Shown: piece after piece, positions 33,501 through 45,277 of the stretch
Position numbering within the stretch: position 1 is the stretch's first letter
Layout: every line of letters starts with the position of its first letter
Source: Neurospora tetrasperma FGSC 2508
Lineage: Eukaryota > Ascomycota > Sordariomycetes > Sordariales > Sordariaceae
Assembly: GCF_000213175.1 (NCBI RefSeq)
Contig: NW_009799100.1
Coordinates: 2,859,952-2,923,951, forward strand
Direction: 5' to 3'
DNA length: 64,000 nt
The notes under the pieces: generated by a model
What the model was told of the DNA's origin: nothing
Databases searched by the model: none
Seen by the model: the letters and a program-made list of their open reading frames with translations, nothing else
Made by a program: the position numbers and the translations under genes

Positions 33501-34285
33501 AGATTTCATTCCCTCCCGCCTATGTCACTCTGCGGCCACTCTCTCGCGCCACTCTCAATACTGCGTAGTGCCCCGGCTGTCAAGGCATCACTAGCCAATG
33601 CTGCTACCATTGCTTCATGGGACGGTACCATGGCCGGGGTTTTGATATATTGTATTGTACGGGCGCACTGTACGTGACTAAACATCATCATCATGTCCGC
33701 CATCCGCCACAGCCATCACTAGCTTCGGTTGTCTAGCCCGGATGAGGTGACAACGGGTCAAGCTTGATGGGTAAACCCATCGAGAGGTTTCCCGTCCCCG
33801 GTTCCCATGAACTCGGCTTCCCCATATATCCTGCCGTTTCCCTGTGTCTCCTTGTTTTGACTCCTTCAAACTCTCTTCGAATGAATGTCACCCAACCCTC
33901 CTTTGACACTCCCACCGTAGTATCACATACCGCCTCCGTGCTACAATCCTGACGTCGTCTTACTTTTAGCCTGTCGATTCCCCAACATCAAAGGAACTTC
34001 CATACCTGACGGCTCAACACCTCTCGACCTGTTCAGTCACACCCAATATCATCCATACGTGTTACCGGTATTCCATCCGGACTATTATCCCTTGTCTGGT
34101 GCCTGACTGTCGCCTTTGTTTCCAACTCTTTGTTGACGCATCACCGGGGACACCAAAGAGACGGCACGACCTCGATTCTGGAAGGCCATCTATAACCCTC
34201 AGTCACCGAGTCGAACAACTGGGAATTGGTACCATTACACATCCCGACATACTCTTCCAGTAGAAACTCGATCCACTTCGACAAA
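30511..34285. other. Long intergenic stretch
   Basis: About 3.8 kb without a gene I can support. Frames of 60-145 codons occur on both strands but show no conserved motifs, no credible splice partners and no consistent composition. The last ~500 bases (33750-34285) are C/T-rich and look like the promoter and 5' leader of the SGNH hydrolase gene. Confidence 0.45.
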
Positions 34286-35178
34286 ATGATGGTTCCATCG
34301 TTAAAGGCCCTCTTGATGGGTGAGTATCCCCCAAGTCTGCCACGAGCTATCCGACTAACAACCTACTTTTAGCCTTGTCCACCCCCTTGGCCAACCAGGG
34401 CATTCCGACCGACACCTTCGGCAATGGTGGCAAGGCCGTTGCTGCCCTCAGTAACGGCGTTAGCCTACGCATCATGCCACTTGGCGCATCAATAACGTAT
34501 GGGCAGGCATCGACCGACGGCAACGGTTACCGTAATTCACTGCGCAATGCCATTGTCAAGCTCGGCAACCCAGTCAACATGGTTGGTTCGCGTCATCACG
34601 GCACCATGCAGGACAACGATGTCGAGGGCTGGCCAGGCTACAGAATCCACGAGGTCCACGCGAAGGCCCACACCGCCGTGCCCGCGTACAAGCCCAACGT
34701 GGTCCTCATCAATGCCGGCACCAATGACGCAGCAGGGAATCTCAACATTTCGACAGCGAGCGACAGGATGGGAGCCATGATCGACGAAGTCTTTGCCGCC
34801 AGCCCGCGCGCTGTGGTTATCCTTAGCACGCTCATCATCAACACCTTACCGGCCACTGAGAAGCGCGTGTTGGTCATCAACGACCAGTACAAGGCGTTAG
34901 CGCAGCGGATGAGGGATGCGGGTAAGCGAGTGATCCTGGTGGATATGCACGACGCGACCAAGGGCCCAATCCCCGAAGACATGTTCGATTCCACCCATCC
35001 TACTGATGTCGGGTACCGCAAGATGGCCAACATATGGTTCCAGGGCCTCGTGGAGGCCAGCAACCTCAAGTGGCTCCAGGCGCCCGAGCCTCTCAGCGGC
35101 GTGCCGGATAGCGGGGTGGTCACGGCGAGGATGGTGAAAGAGAAAGCTGGGAAGCGGGCGGAGGTTTTCAAGTCATAA
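34286..35178 (+). CDS. Secreted SGNH/GDSL hydrolase (279 aa)
   Basis: Exons 34286-34319 (34 nt) and 34373-35178; the intron is GTGAGT...CCGACTAACA...TTTTAG. The tiny first exon plus the first codons of the second encode a signal-peptide-like start (two Met, then Lys and a Leu/Ala-rich core). SGNH hydrolase blocks are clear: block I GASITYG (nucleophile Ser), block III NAGTND (oxyanion Asn) and block V DSTHPTDVGY with catalytic Asp and His. An SGNH fold with these features acts as a carbohydrate or lipid esterase; the DxxHP block and secretion suggest an acetyl-xylan-esterase or CE3-like activity (inference). No carbohydrate-binding module is present. Length is normal for a single-domain enzyme. 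Confidence 0.85.
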
Positions 35179-36851
35179 TACCACCGCACCGTGGCGACTG
35201 GCTGAAGAAACTCGGAGAAATAAAGAAGATAAAACCGATGTTCGAAGGGATGGGTTTGCATGGCTGGCGGAGCCTGGAGTTACGGAGCGTTTTTTTTTTC
35301 CCGCAACATTTTTTTGGTTAATGATTTTTTTTTCATTATACCCCCTTCGTTTTAGCGTTGATGGATGACTGATTGAAGGACTTGGGTATTAGATGTAATG
35401 AATAGGCCACATGGAGCGAAGAATACGTTCTCTGTTGTGATTGTTATGCCTTCTTTCCATCTGCGTGAAGGACACTAAAGATATCAACTTCATTGTCGTC
35501 GTTCAGTTCGTACTGTCTCAATGCCGGTCGTCTTGTCGAGATGACCGTGAATTCTCGATATATGGCTTCATAATAGAAGGTTCATTGTGTCGTCGTCCAA
35601 ACCCCGCTTAATCGCCCATAGGAATGAACGAGCAACCTGTAGATAAACCTGCCGGATGTGGCATGAGGTTGGGTTGATCCGCACTGTAGGGGCTAGTTGG
35701 TGAACGTAGTGTAGATCCATCGCCGCGCCAAGATGGGGAGCAAGTCGAAGGCTTGCACCATGTATCTTGCACACAGACCATATATATGACTACAACCAAT
35801 ATGAGTAAAACAATTCATTCAAGCTTCGTTCAAGCCTATCACAACCTTGACGCCATGTGGCTATTCCTACGTGCGTCATTTTACATCGATTTGTTGGGTC
35901 AGGTCTTGGTACGTAGGTACACAGTCGGAATCGAAAGCTTGGTATCTTGGTCTTCTCTTGGCTTGCATCAATCAACATTGTGGCAGATGCTTCGCTCCAA
36001 GCATCCGATATTTATTACCGACAGTGTGGTTTGTCCGGCCCGTACCGGTAACCGTCTTGGCTGTTGATTGTGTTGGAGAGATTGACCGACTATCTAGACT
36101 TCCATATTTTGTATATGTGAGCGAAGGCAATTGAAGTTATCGTAAAGGTCAGGAAAGGCAAGATAGCTAGGTACATAGCTAGCTGATTGAGCGCTTTCCA
36201 AAATTAGTGTAACCCTAGACATGGTCTCAGTCAATTCACACTTGACAATTAACCACCTGCCCATGTATAGCTACCAAGTTTGAAACTTGTTGCCAACCCC
36301 AAGACATAACAACATTGTCTGTGTTTTTGCACTCCTGTTTTTTCTACACTACACTACACTACTTCAAACTCCAGAATCAAGAACCATCTCCGAGAACAAA
36401 AAACCAAGCTACGTACGGCAAAGAGACATTCAAAGCTGTATGTAACGTCTTCAAATGGTGGCTCCTAAACATTTTTGGTTACACCAGACCACACCACATC
36501 ACACCAGACTACCATCCCTGACCGTGAAACGTATCAGAGACAGCCAAGCTCACCCCCAAGACTTCTTCCTCATTATGGTACTTGCTTCACCTACCGTCAA
36601 CGTTACTCATATTGTCACTCCTCCTTCTCCTTCTCTTCTTCTCGAAGCACATGTCTTGGATGCTGGTCACTTCACAACCATCTTACCTTGTGTAGCTCCC
36701 CACCTGGAAGTATGACTGATCAACGAAAACTCTGGTACAAACGAAGGGATGTGACACAAACATGTAATCAGCAAAATGTATGAGCTTGCTGCGCAAGTTG
36801 AGAGGCATTAAACCAGGTACGGCCCAAGATTTTTTTCCCTTTTTCTCAGGT

Positions 36852-36902
36852 CTTTTTTTTTTTTTTTTTTTTTTTTTTTTCTTCTTCTTCTTCTCTTTTT
36901 TC
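36852..36902. repeat. Poly-T run and (CTT)n tract
   Basis: About thirty consecutive T followed by CTT repeats and further T-rich sequence. Confidence 0.85.
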
Positions 36903-37083
36903 TCCAGTAAAGGAACTACTTTTACAGACAAGATAATGTCCTGTCAAGACCCCTTCGGACAGAAACCAAAAAAGCGACTTCTCATTGACCCTCAATGATT
37001 CACATTTTTATCCCGCCGCGCATCGATGGGGGAATTGAAAAAAAAACAAAGAGTATAAGATCAGGAGATGAGCAACCATGGAC

Positions 37084-37090
37084 AAAAAAA
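37084..37090 (-). terminator. Pol III T-run terminator of tRNA-Ala
   Basis: Seven T on the minus strand (A7 on plus) about 30 bases past the tRNA 3' end. Confidence 0.65.
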
Positions 37091-37119
37091 TGAATTTCGA
37101 GTGACTCGATAACTGGATA

Positions 37120-37204
37120 TGGACGAGCTGGGAATCGAACCCAGGACCTTTCGCATACAGGGGAGTATGCTAAGCGAACGCTCTACCAACTGAGCCACAC
37201 GCCC
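37120..37204 (-). tRNA. tRNA-Ala (AGC) with short intron
   Basis: On the minus strand, acceptor GGGCGTG pairs with CTCGTCC except one U-U. It has the standard A box TGGCTCAGTTGG, anticodon stem TTCGC/GCGAA with loop TTAGCA...T (anticodon AGC), and T arm CTGGG/CCCAG around TTCGATT with discriminator A. An intron of about 12 nt sits after position 37. A T7 run on the minus strand just past the 3' end (37084-37090) serves as terminator. Confidence 0.92.
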
Positions 37205-37947
37205 GGAAATTGTGAGAATGGGAATAATGAGCTTGGCCTATGATCTCAAAAGTGAACGGAGTGAGCTTTAATACGAGGCATGGAAAGGATGAATGGTGAA
37301 GTCGTTGATCGAAGAGAAAGAAGAAAAAGGACAAGAGAAGGTGAGGGACTTTCGATGATGTAAGCATGGCCCATGTGTGTGGATCAAACAATGCCAAGAT
37401 AACTTACCATCTTGGTCAACAGATGAGGCACTACAAGACACAAGAGAGAAGAAGAGTGCAGATGAATAGCTGGGTTTGTGGAAATGTAGTTCAATTTCAT
37501 TGTCCCCTAACGTACTGAAACTAGGGTATCAGTGTTACGATATGGATACCAAACGCAAAGGTCAAAAGACTGGCCCTAGTGTGTAAAAAACGTCCATCCT
37601 GCTAATCCTAACGCCACTCGCTGCTTATGTAGATGAAAAGCAAATGATCCTGTAAAAAAGAAAAGAGTTCCAACGCCTAAACCCCGCTTTTCCATGCAAC
37701 GCTCCTCCCCGGAAGTTTTAGACGAAATGATGATGATGATCGTCCTCAATTGGGACATCGGAAGGCAGCTCAGATAATACTGAAAGCGGAAGTCGTGATA
37801 GTGCTGATAGAAATGTGAGGTCGGAGATCGTGGTGCCGAGATAATGACCAAAACGTCGAGCAATGACGTCGCTATCAAAAGAAGGTGGCACTGTGGAAAC
37901 CAGTTGACGATCCAGCCGAAAGCAGTTGAAGCTGATTGCTCCCGTAC
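37205..37947. other. Intergenic
   Basis: About 740 bases; only low-complexity minus-strand frames. Likely tRNA flank plus the 3' UTR of the gene ending at 37948. Confidence 0.45.
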
Positions 37948-38635
37948 TTAATACGAGTCGCTAACGACCGACTCCGTCGTCTCGGACATGTCCATGTCGA
38001 GGGGGTCCTCACTCGAGAAACTAGCTTGACTAGAGGTGTCGAAACAGGTCAGTTAGTTGAGCCATCCGACAAGTCAAAAGACCCTTCAAACCCCGGAGAA
38101 CGAGAAAAGACAAAACTTACGATAACTGACTCCAACCCTTCTTGGAACTCGCCCTCGCAATCGCCTCCTCAGCAGCAATGACATGCGGCAACCACGGCTC
38201 GGCACCCGCCTCCCAGACCCTCCAGGCCGCCTCCTGTACTTTAGCCGGATTGGTCAAGTCGTCTACAGCGGGGTCGTTGCGGAAGTAGAGGAAGATGCGG
38301 CCAAACTGGTCGTAAATAGCCTGTAGTGTCGGCTTTTCGCACTTGCATTCGACGTTCTTGACGAGGATGGAGAGAACGCTGTGGACCTCGGAGCACGTGT
38401 TGCAGACCCAGTTGCAAGGGAACGAGTGAGGAATCACCTCCCTGCCGCGCGAGTCCAGCTGGGGGCAATCGGTGCAGTAGCCATGTGTGCATTCGGCCTT
38501 GATGCACTGCTGGTCGTGAGAGGAGCCTTCCTCGTTGCATCTGCAGCAGGCTCGGGAACGCGCGGTGAAGAAGCTGGTGGGTTTGATATGGCTAGCCGGC
38601 ATTGGGGCAGCCTCGACGACGGTGAGCTTTTCCAT
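37948..38635 (-). CDS. Small cysteine-rich protein, possible zinc-binding (198 aa)
   Basis: Exons 38635-38121 and 38029-37948; the intron has a GTAAGT donor and a CTCTAG acceptor and joins in phase. Residues ~28-85 hold a Cys/His array: CCRC, then C and H around SSHDQQC, CTHGYCTDC, then CNWVCNTC. A later CKC pair follows. The spacing is zinc-finger- or RING-like but does not match a canonical RING that I can name. The second half (LQAIYDQFGRIFLYF..., AAWRVWEAGAEPWLPHVIAAEEAIA) looks helical. The tail encoded by exon 2 is acidic and Ser-rich. There is no signal peptide, so it is likely intracellular. Function unknown. Many fungal genomes have families of such small Cys-rich proteins. Confidence 0.7.
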
Positions 38636-40547
38636 TGTTTGCGACTGATGGTTTGGCTTGGACGGTGATTGATGTGTGATAGATTCGCTTGCGGGCGAGG
38701 TTGGTGGTCCGCGCAGCTAAGGGGACGATGTCGTGTTTTGAGAAAGGTGGAAAAGTAGCAGAACTGAGCCGATGTTGTTTGCCGTGGTGACCGTTATGAC
38801 GACTGGCAGGAAGTGAAGAGTGTCTGCCAATAAGGTTTATGATGTTGAGGTTTGATAAGCTTCCGAAGACGGAAGGGGGGTGGTCAACAAGGTTCTTGGT
38901 TGCCAAGGGACAGTAATGCGTGGGGTGTCAAGGTCGCAATGGTCGCTGTTGAGAGCTTTATCCAAGGACGGCAAGTAAGACGGGCGAGAGAGATGTAACA
39001 GGAAACAACTTTCAGCAAGGTCGACGAACCGTGACCGAGGAGGAGGGGCGACATTTTGTTTTCAGAGATTTTATATCATAAATGGAGTTCGAGCAATTGG
39101 CCGAGGCAGATCCGGCATGCCGTTGTCGCCGAGATCCAAGCTTGGAGGCGCCCCCAGTTGCCTAGGCCACTAGCGTAGCTGCATCCACTGAGGTGCCCAA
39201 GTTCCACCTGCTAGTGCCGCGATCCCGCTGTGATGCTATCCTGATCCCAGAAGCTGAGATGCCATTTGGCGATACAAAGTCGCCCTGAAACGACCCTTTG
39301 CTTTCTTCCACCACATCGTAATCTTCTGTTGAGAAAGTCTGCAAGGTAGAGAGAGGTAGTCACATGTAGATCAAAAACTGGCTTTCGGTTCGGCCGTGAG
39401 TTTGAGTCCCCTACCCTTGAACCTCTCACGCCTCTCTCTCGCTTTAGCCATCATCGGTGGCAGACTGGCTTCCGGACTTCCCCTTTCGTTGTCCGGGCGT
39501 GATGGGTATGGTCAGCCCTGAAGATGGATGATCTCCAAATAGATGACATCTCTTTGAAGTATCAACCCGGGGTGCATCGATCCGGCTGCAGCCATTAGCT
39601 CACGATATGGTAACAGAGATTATGGGACTGCTATCCAAGCTATCCTTTTTGCCGACAGCATTCATCAGAGGCGCATTAAAAACGGCACTTGCCATTATGG
39701 TGTCCTCTCAGCCTTTCTTCCACACTTGAGAAGATGTTCAAATCCGGAGTCACCCGGTGATTCATTGTGAGCAAAAGGACACAATGCCGAGATAACAGTG
39801 AACACAGAGACCAGGCAAAATGAAGCGAGAAGATATGTAGTGTATTTTTGTGCACACCTGTGTTGTTGTGATCGGCGCTCCCAAGGACAAAGGCCGAACT
39901 CCAGCTTCGGACGATCCCCACCTGATGGGCCTTGAGTATTCCGGGACCGTGACAGAATGTGTGTATCAGCAAAACTCCGAATGCATGCAAGCAAGATAAT
40001 TCCGTCGAGAATTGACACTTTGAGCCTTGATCAAAACGGGTGGAACATATGCGTCTGCATCGTTGATGGCAGAAATGACGATAAAACAGATGGTCGGCGC
40101 TAGTGCAGTGGCGGACATGATGTCGATATTGCCGCTGGTCGTTATCGCTGTCTTTATCGTTTGAATAGCAAAGTCCATTAAACAGGTGTGACGTTCGCTC
40201 GGTTGATTGGTTCGAGTGGAGAGAGAAGATTTGGATAAAAGTTGTTGGGAATCTTGGCTCGACGTTTGCGCAGATGTTTGTTGAGGAAAATGGAAAAGAT
40301 TGCAAAGCATGTGAGGGGTTCCGAAAAAGCCTAGGCCATGCTCCACTATTCATGCTTAAAATCGTCGCTAGTGATAGCGGCGAGGACAGCGGCGGGGCAG
40401 GGCTGCCCGACGGTAGTGTACGCTACCCTACCCCACACAGCCCGAGAAGCGAACCTAACCATCTCCGCAACTGCCACCGATAACCCCATAGTTCGTTGAC
40501 GTTGACACATGGCGTGCGGGGAAGGAAGCTGAAGTGTCAACGTTAAC
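38636..40547. other. Intergenic left of the inverted-repeat element
   Basis: About 1.9 kb. Possible exon fragments on the minus strand (39160-39430 and 39690-40350) could not be joined into a convincing gene. A 10-bp inverted repeat (ACGTTGACAC / GTGTCAACGT, about 40498-40543) lies immediately outside the left end of the element. Confidence 0.4.
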
Positions 40548-40665
40548 CGGGCCGGATAAATCGACTGTGTGCCCAGATATTTCGGCGGTGTGGGGGCCGC
40601 CTGGCCAATGATACACCCATGTTTGCGCCCGCCAAATTCCCACCAAAATGACATGTGTGCAACAT
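40548..40665 (+). repeat. Left terminal inverted repeat
   Basis: Begins CGGGCCGGATAAATC. A 64-bp perfect core is followed by a diverged inner part with two further matching blocks. GC-rich and free of the base bias of the interior. Confidence 0.85.
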
Positions 40666-43600
40666 CCACACCAAAATTGCATAGGGATTTATATAGACGA
40701 GGCTTTCTAAGATACTAATTCACGTAAATATACTAAAATCGTAGAGTTCATATTTATACTAGTATAATTACAAATATACTAGTATTGATACTACTAGTCC
40801 GATTGGGAGAACTAGTATAACTATTAAGATTACTATTAGCTAAATAGTAGCGGCTAGTAAGGATTTAAATACCGTAGCTACTATAAAGGAGGGGGCAGCA
40901 TTATTAGCTGGCGGGTAGGCTAGTAATATTACTATTGTTAATACCTATAGTATACTAGTAACGGCGGCGGCGGTTAAGACTATTATTAATTCGTAAGTTC
41001 CCGCAACCGTGCCTCTAGCTGTGCCTCTCTTTGCTGTAACTCCCTCAATTCCTAGAATTGTATTTTCAATCTCTCTATCTCTAGCCTCGCGCTCTCTATT
41101 ACCACCTTAGCCTTTTACTCCCTCTAATTAGCTAATACCGCTTTAATTATCTTCCTCTTCTTAGGAGAAGGCTGTATTAAAGCTTTAGGGGGGGTAATAT
41201 AAAATAGATTATATTTAATATTAGAGGAGGGGAGGGGAGGGAGAGCGGGTATAGTAGGTATAGGTTGGGTATTGTTACAAACTTTCTAGTAGTTAGTAAT
41301 AATAGGGAAGTGTCATAGGACTAGCACCCGACAAGGCATCTAGCTCTAACTGGCCAGATTTGAGTACCAAGACGGCAACCCGTATTAAGACTGCCCCAAT
41401 CAACTCGGACTGCGGTACCGCGGCGCCCTAAACTTCTAGAGTATTCTCCCGCTAACTTAAGTTATAAGGTACTATTATTAAAGCATACGGCTATTTAAAC
41501 TCTAGTACTCAATCTACCCAAAGGGTAGCGTTTTCTCCTTTCTTTCTTCGTAGAATTTTAATATATATATAGTAGCCAGTACCCGCGTATCGCTCTGCTG
41601 TCCCCTTATAGAAGGGGATCTCTCTCCTTGTATAATATTAGCTATTATATAAATAAAGGCTATAAGAGATATAGTTAGTATATTAAATAAACAATAGTTA
41701 ATAAAAGGATATAATAAAGGGATATTTAATTACTATGTCTAGTTTGAGTAACTAGTGTTTATCGATTATACTTTGGAGTATAGTACTATTTAACTGTATA
41801 ATATTAAATATCCTATACTAGTAGGGTAAGTTATATTGCCTCGTAAAGTAGGTAGAGTATTTTGCTTTTAATTTTTCTAAGTTAAATTGTAATTGTTTAA
41901 AATTATTATTAATCAATTAAGTTTACTATTAAAGTAATTCAAAATAAACGAAGTTGGTAATAAATTTTAAGTCTATTAGGGTAGTATACTTGAATTTCGC
42001 TACGTTTTTCGAGATTTAATACGTATATTTAATTATAAAATTCTCTTTTAACTATTTAAAGGTTTCAATAATAGTTGTTAGTAATTAGTTGAAATTAATA
42101 TGATGATTTTTAAGTAGTACTTTTAAAACACTATAGGCACTTTTTGTATGGGAAGTTACTCGTATACTAAAATTACAGTATAATTTAATAGCGAAATAAG
42201 TAAATTCGTACTTTAAAGGGAGGTAAATATAAAGAAGGTAGTTAATTATAATTATAAAAAGAGGGATTAGTAATTATATAAATAATAATGGATAGATATA
42301 ATAATTATACCTTTTTACTTGAGGAATTCCCTTAATAATACCCGCTATTACTAGTAGAATCCCTCCTCTATATTAAAATATACTATTGCCTTCTACAAAG
42401 TTAAAATCCTATTTATATTGTTAATTTATTTACAGTTTAAATTATAGGGGGTACGATTATTAATAGGCTAAATAAAGGGATTTTTAATTCCTAACCCGAG
42501 GTAGTAACTCTAATTATCCATATTTAATAATTAGGCAGCTACTTAGCGGATAATAGAATTTTTATTAGCGGGGTTAATATTTATATAATAGTAATTCTTA
42601 CGGAAATAATTCCCGTTACTACTACAATTACTTAATATTATACTCTTAAAATTACTTTCTTATTTCTTTTTAACGTAAAAGGTGACGTTCTTTATTATAT
42701 ACTAGAAATAGATTTAGTACTAAGTAATAAGAAAGATTACTTGGCAAACTCTCTTATACGCTTTATTGTAATTAGTAATAATAATTAGAGGGTGGGAGAT
42801 ACTATATTTTACAAATATAGCCTCGATTTATTAAAATACTTATATAAAGTATACTTCCTTTTCGCCACTTAGTAAATAGTAACCAATATTGAAAGTCGTA
42901 TATATAGTTATTATCCTATATATTTAAAGAAGTGGTATGTCGAATTTATTGACTTTATACGTATAGTCTAAGCTTATAACCTTGGGATTCTTCCTCAACT
43001 GTTTAATATACTATAAATAAATTTAAAAGATTCTCTCGATTAGCCCAAACTCCTCGCCGTTGTAGCGGTAGACTTTATAATAAATTCTCTTTATTAATTG
43101 TAACTAGTTAAAAAATTATTAGGTCAGTATAAGGGCGCCCGCTTACTTTATTTTATTAGCCGCTAATATATTAAATATATTACATTATGTAATAGTAATA
43201 CTAGGGAATTCGTTATAGATAATAAATATAATATCTAACGAGGAAGTTTTTAGCTATTTGGCTAACTAAAGGATATTAATAGTTACTTCCTTTATATAAT
43301 ATTAGCGATAGTTAATAGTAAAATAATTAATATTATTAGGATTAAGGGGATAGTTGTAGTCCCCCCTTATAAGGGTAAATTATTATACTATAATTTTAGT
43401 ATTAAATATTAGCTTTCCCTATCATTTACAATTTCTTTTTATATTCGCTACTAATAATCTTTAGAGTAGAATATCCTCCTCGCGCTTTTTACTACGCTTC
43501 TTTACTATAATATATTTAATATTATACCAGCTAGTAAACCGAGTTGTAACCTTTCGTCAGTAATTACTAATATAGTATTTACAAATACTAAATCCGAATT

Positions 43601-44114
43601 ATCTAGTGATGTTATTAATCTCTTTAATAGCAGCGACGACGTTAGTCTATTAACGAGAAGAAAATTTAAAGAGGGCGGGTTTACTTTTATTAATATTATT
43701 ATCCTTCTCGGTCGCTTTATCCTAGTCCCTCGAAGAAGAACTTAATAACGACGAACTTAAGGAGCTTAAGGGGGAGCGGCGGCGGCGGAATACGGGGATC
43801 GCTAGAATTGGAAATAGCTTCTCGTCTTTAATGAGCTCGTTGATATTAAGAAACTCGTAGTCATTGTCGCGTAGCTCGGTTTTAATCTATTCGATTGAGG
43901 GAGTCGGACTGGGGGCGCGTGCGGGCGCGAGTATAGGGGAGGAGGCGGTTAGATTAATAACTTTAAATATTTCTATAGTATATGGTTAGTAATTTCGATT
44001 ACGGTTAAAACCTCTCAATACTATACTTACTAATTACAATAGTAAATAATAATGGCGATGGCGATGTGCTCAATTGCTTTAATCGTTATTGCTGATATAT
44101 AGAAATGTTATATA

Positions 44115-44230
44115 ATGTTGCTCGCTAGCAAATTTGGCGGGCGCTGACATGTTGGCTCACGATTCCTCATTGGCCAGGCGGCCCCCACACCGCCGAAATA
44201 TCTGGGCACACAGTCGATTTATCCGGCCCG
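44115..44230 (-). repeat. Right terminal inverted repeat
   Basis: Reverse complement of the left repeat. The perfect 64-bp core is 44167-44230, with inner matching blocks at 44131-44144 and 44115-44121. Confidence 0.85.
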
Positions 44231-45277
44231 TCCGTCACAGATGCGTTTCCATACATCCGACATCCGACGTCCGAGTCCGCTGGTCCGTTCGGAGGCAATC
44301 CAGATACTATGTGAATAGATACTTCCCAACCAAATAACCAATCCAGATTGCGAGGGCAAACGGGCGCAGAATATGCTTCGGATAACGTCTCAACGGGATG
44401 AACGACACTCTTGACTTCTTGGCGTTCGTCTCAACCCAAAAAGATCACGGTGTCGACATGATCAAGACGCAACCCCTTAAGACGCGCGCCAGTGCCCCCG
44501 TGTAGCAGTGTGTTCAACTTATCTCAACTACTTTCCTAGAATAGATCTGTGACAGTTAACAGCTACCTAGACCGGCACAACTTAACAATAGTTGAAGCCA
44601 GCCCACGGAGTTTACGGTAGCCAAGTTTCGGGACTGGACATATCAAAAGACAAAAGGCTTGAAAGCCAAGATGGACAGGGCTTTGATAATATACCACCAG
44701 CCAGTTGGCTATAACCATCTCCAACCTCTTCACACGAGAAACCCAAGTAACGATCGAGCACTGCAAGCACTATGTCGTTTCATGCTCAATGATCAGGGAG
44801 AAGGATATATGATTGTCCTCTATTCCTCTCATTATCTTTTGAGATACAAAATAGACAATTGCCATAGCTGTGCCTGACAATCTCTTCCATCGCATTTTCC
44901 TGCTGTAGTGGTTTTGGGTAGGACGATAGGGCCAGATGAAAGAAGGATCTGAGCGAAACTTGCTGGGTGTGAAACCCCAAAAGGACAATGCAGGAAGGGA
45001 TAGGGAAGCAGGCCAAAGATATGATGGGGATTGATTCGCTATGTATCAATAGACATACGATCACCAATACACAGAAACTACCAGGCGGCCAGATATCCTA
45101 ATAACCGAATCGCCAAGTTTGAACTTGTATTCTCGAATCTAGATATGCTCATCTAGTTATTACATAACATACACCTATATGGGTAGGGGTTTTATGATAA
45201 GATATTCATCAAGATAAGAACGCTCGCTTGCTCCCAATGAATCCTTCCGTCATACAAAAACCAAAACTACCAACCAA
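44231..45277. other. Intergenic right of the element; BRF1 3' flank
   Basis: About 1 kb. Just outside the right repeat is a short run of CATCCGAC/GTCCG direct repeats (44253-44288). No gene was recognised. Confidence 0.45.

Larger units (their letters stand above)
35179..37119. other. Intergenic between SGNH hydrolase and tRNA-Ala
   Basis: About 1.9 kb with homopolymer tracts, the longest a run of about 30 T at 36852-36881 (flanked by CTT repeats). Frames seen across the T-run are artefacts (poly-Lys or poly-Phe). Nothing else was recognised. Confidence 0.5.
40548..44230. mobile_element. 3.7-kb element with long terminal inverted repeats and RIP-like AT-rich interior
   Basis: The outermost 64 bases at the left (40548-40611) are identical to the reverse complement of 44167-44230. 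Further inward, matching blocks (GCGCCCGCCAAATT at 40625-40638 against 44131-44144, GCAACAT at 40659-40665 against 44115-44121) extend the inverted repeats to about 117 bp. Between them, 40700-44100 is very AT-rich with TA dinucleotides abundant, CpA and TpG rare, and no frame of 60 codons on either strand. This looks like a DNA transposon of undetermined superfamily whose interior was destroyed by RIP. No target-site duplication is evident. It is broken beyond any coding ability. An alternative is a different repeat inserted between two inverted repeats. Confidence 0.7.

Noticed and set aside
33317-33594. Two overlapping plus-strand frames after an ATG at about 33379
   Set aside because: No conserved motif, splice partner or homology-like pattern; probably chance.
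36683-36931. Minus-strand frame with a poly-Lys stretch
   Set aside because: Produced by the poly-T/CTT tract; not protein-like.
39162-39429. Possible two-exon minus-strand gene with an ACCTTGCAG acceptor at about 39339
   Set aside because: The available donors do not bring the most protein-like frame into phase; only a short unconvincing peptide results.
39676-40353. Overlapping minus-strand frames in all phases with possible membrane-like segments
   Set aside because: No splice model joined the pieces without leaving stops, and no family was recognised. It may be a decayed gene, but support is too weak to call.
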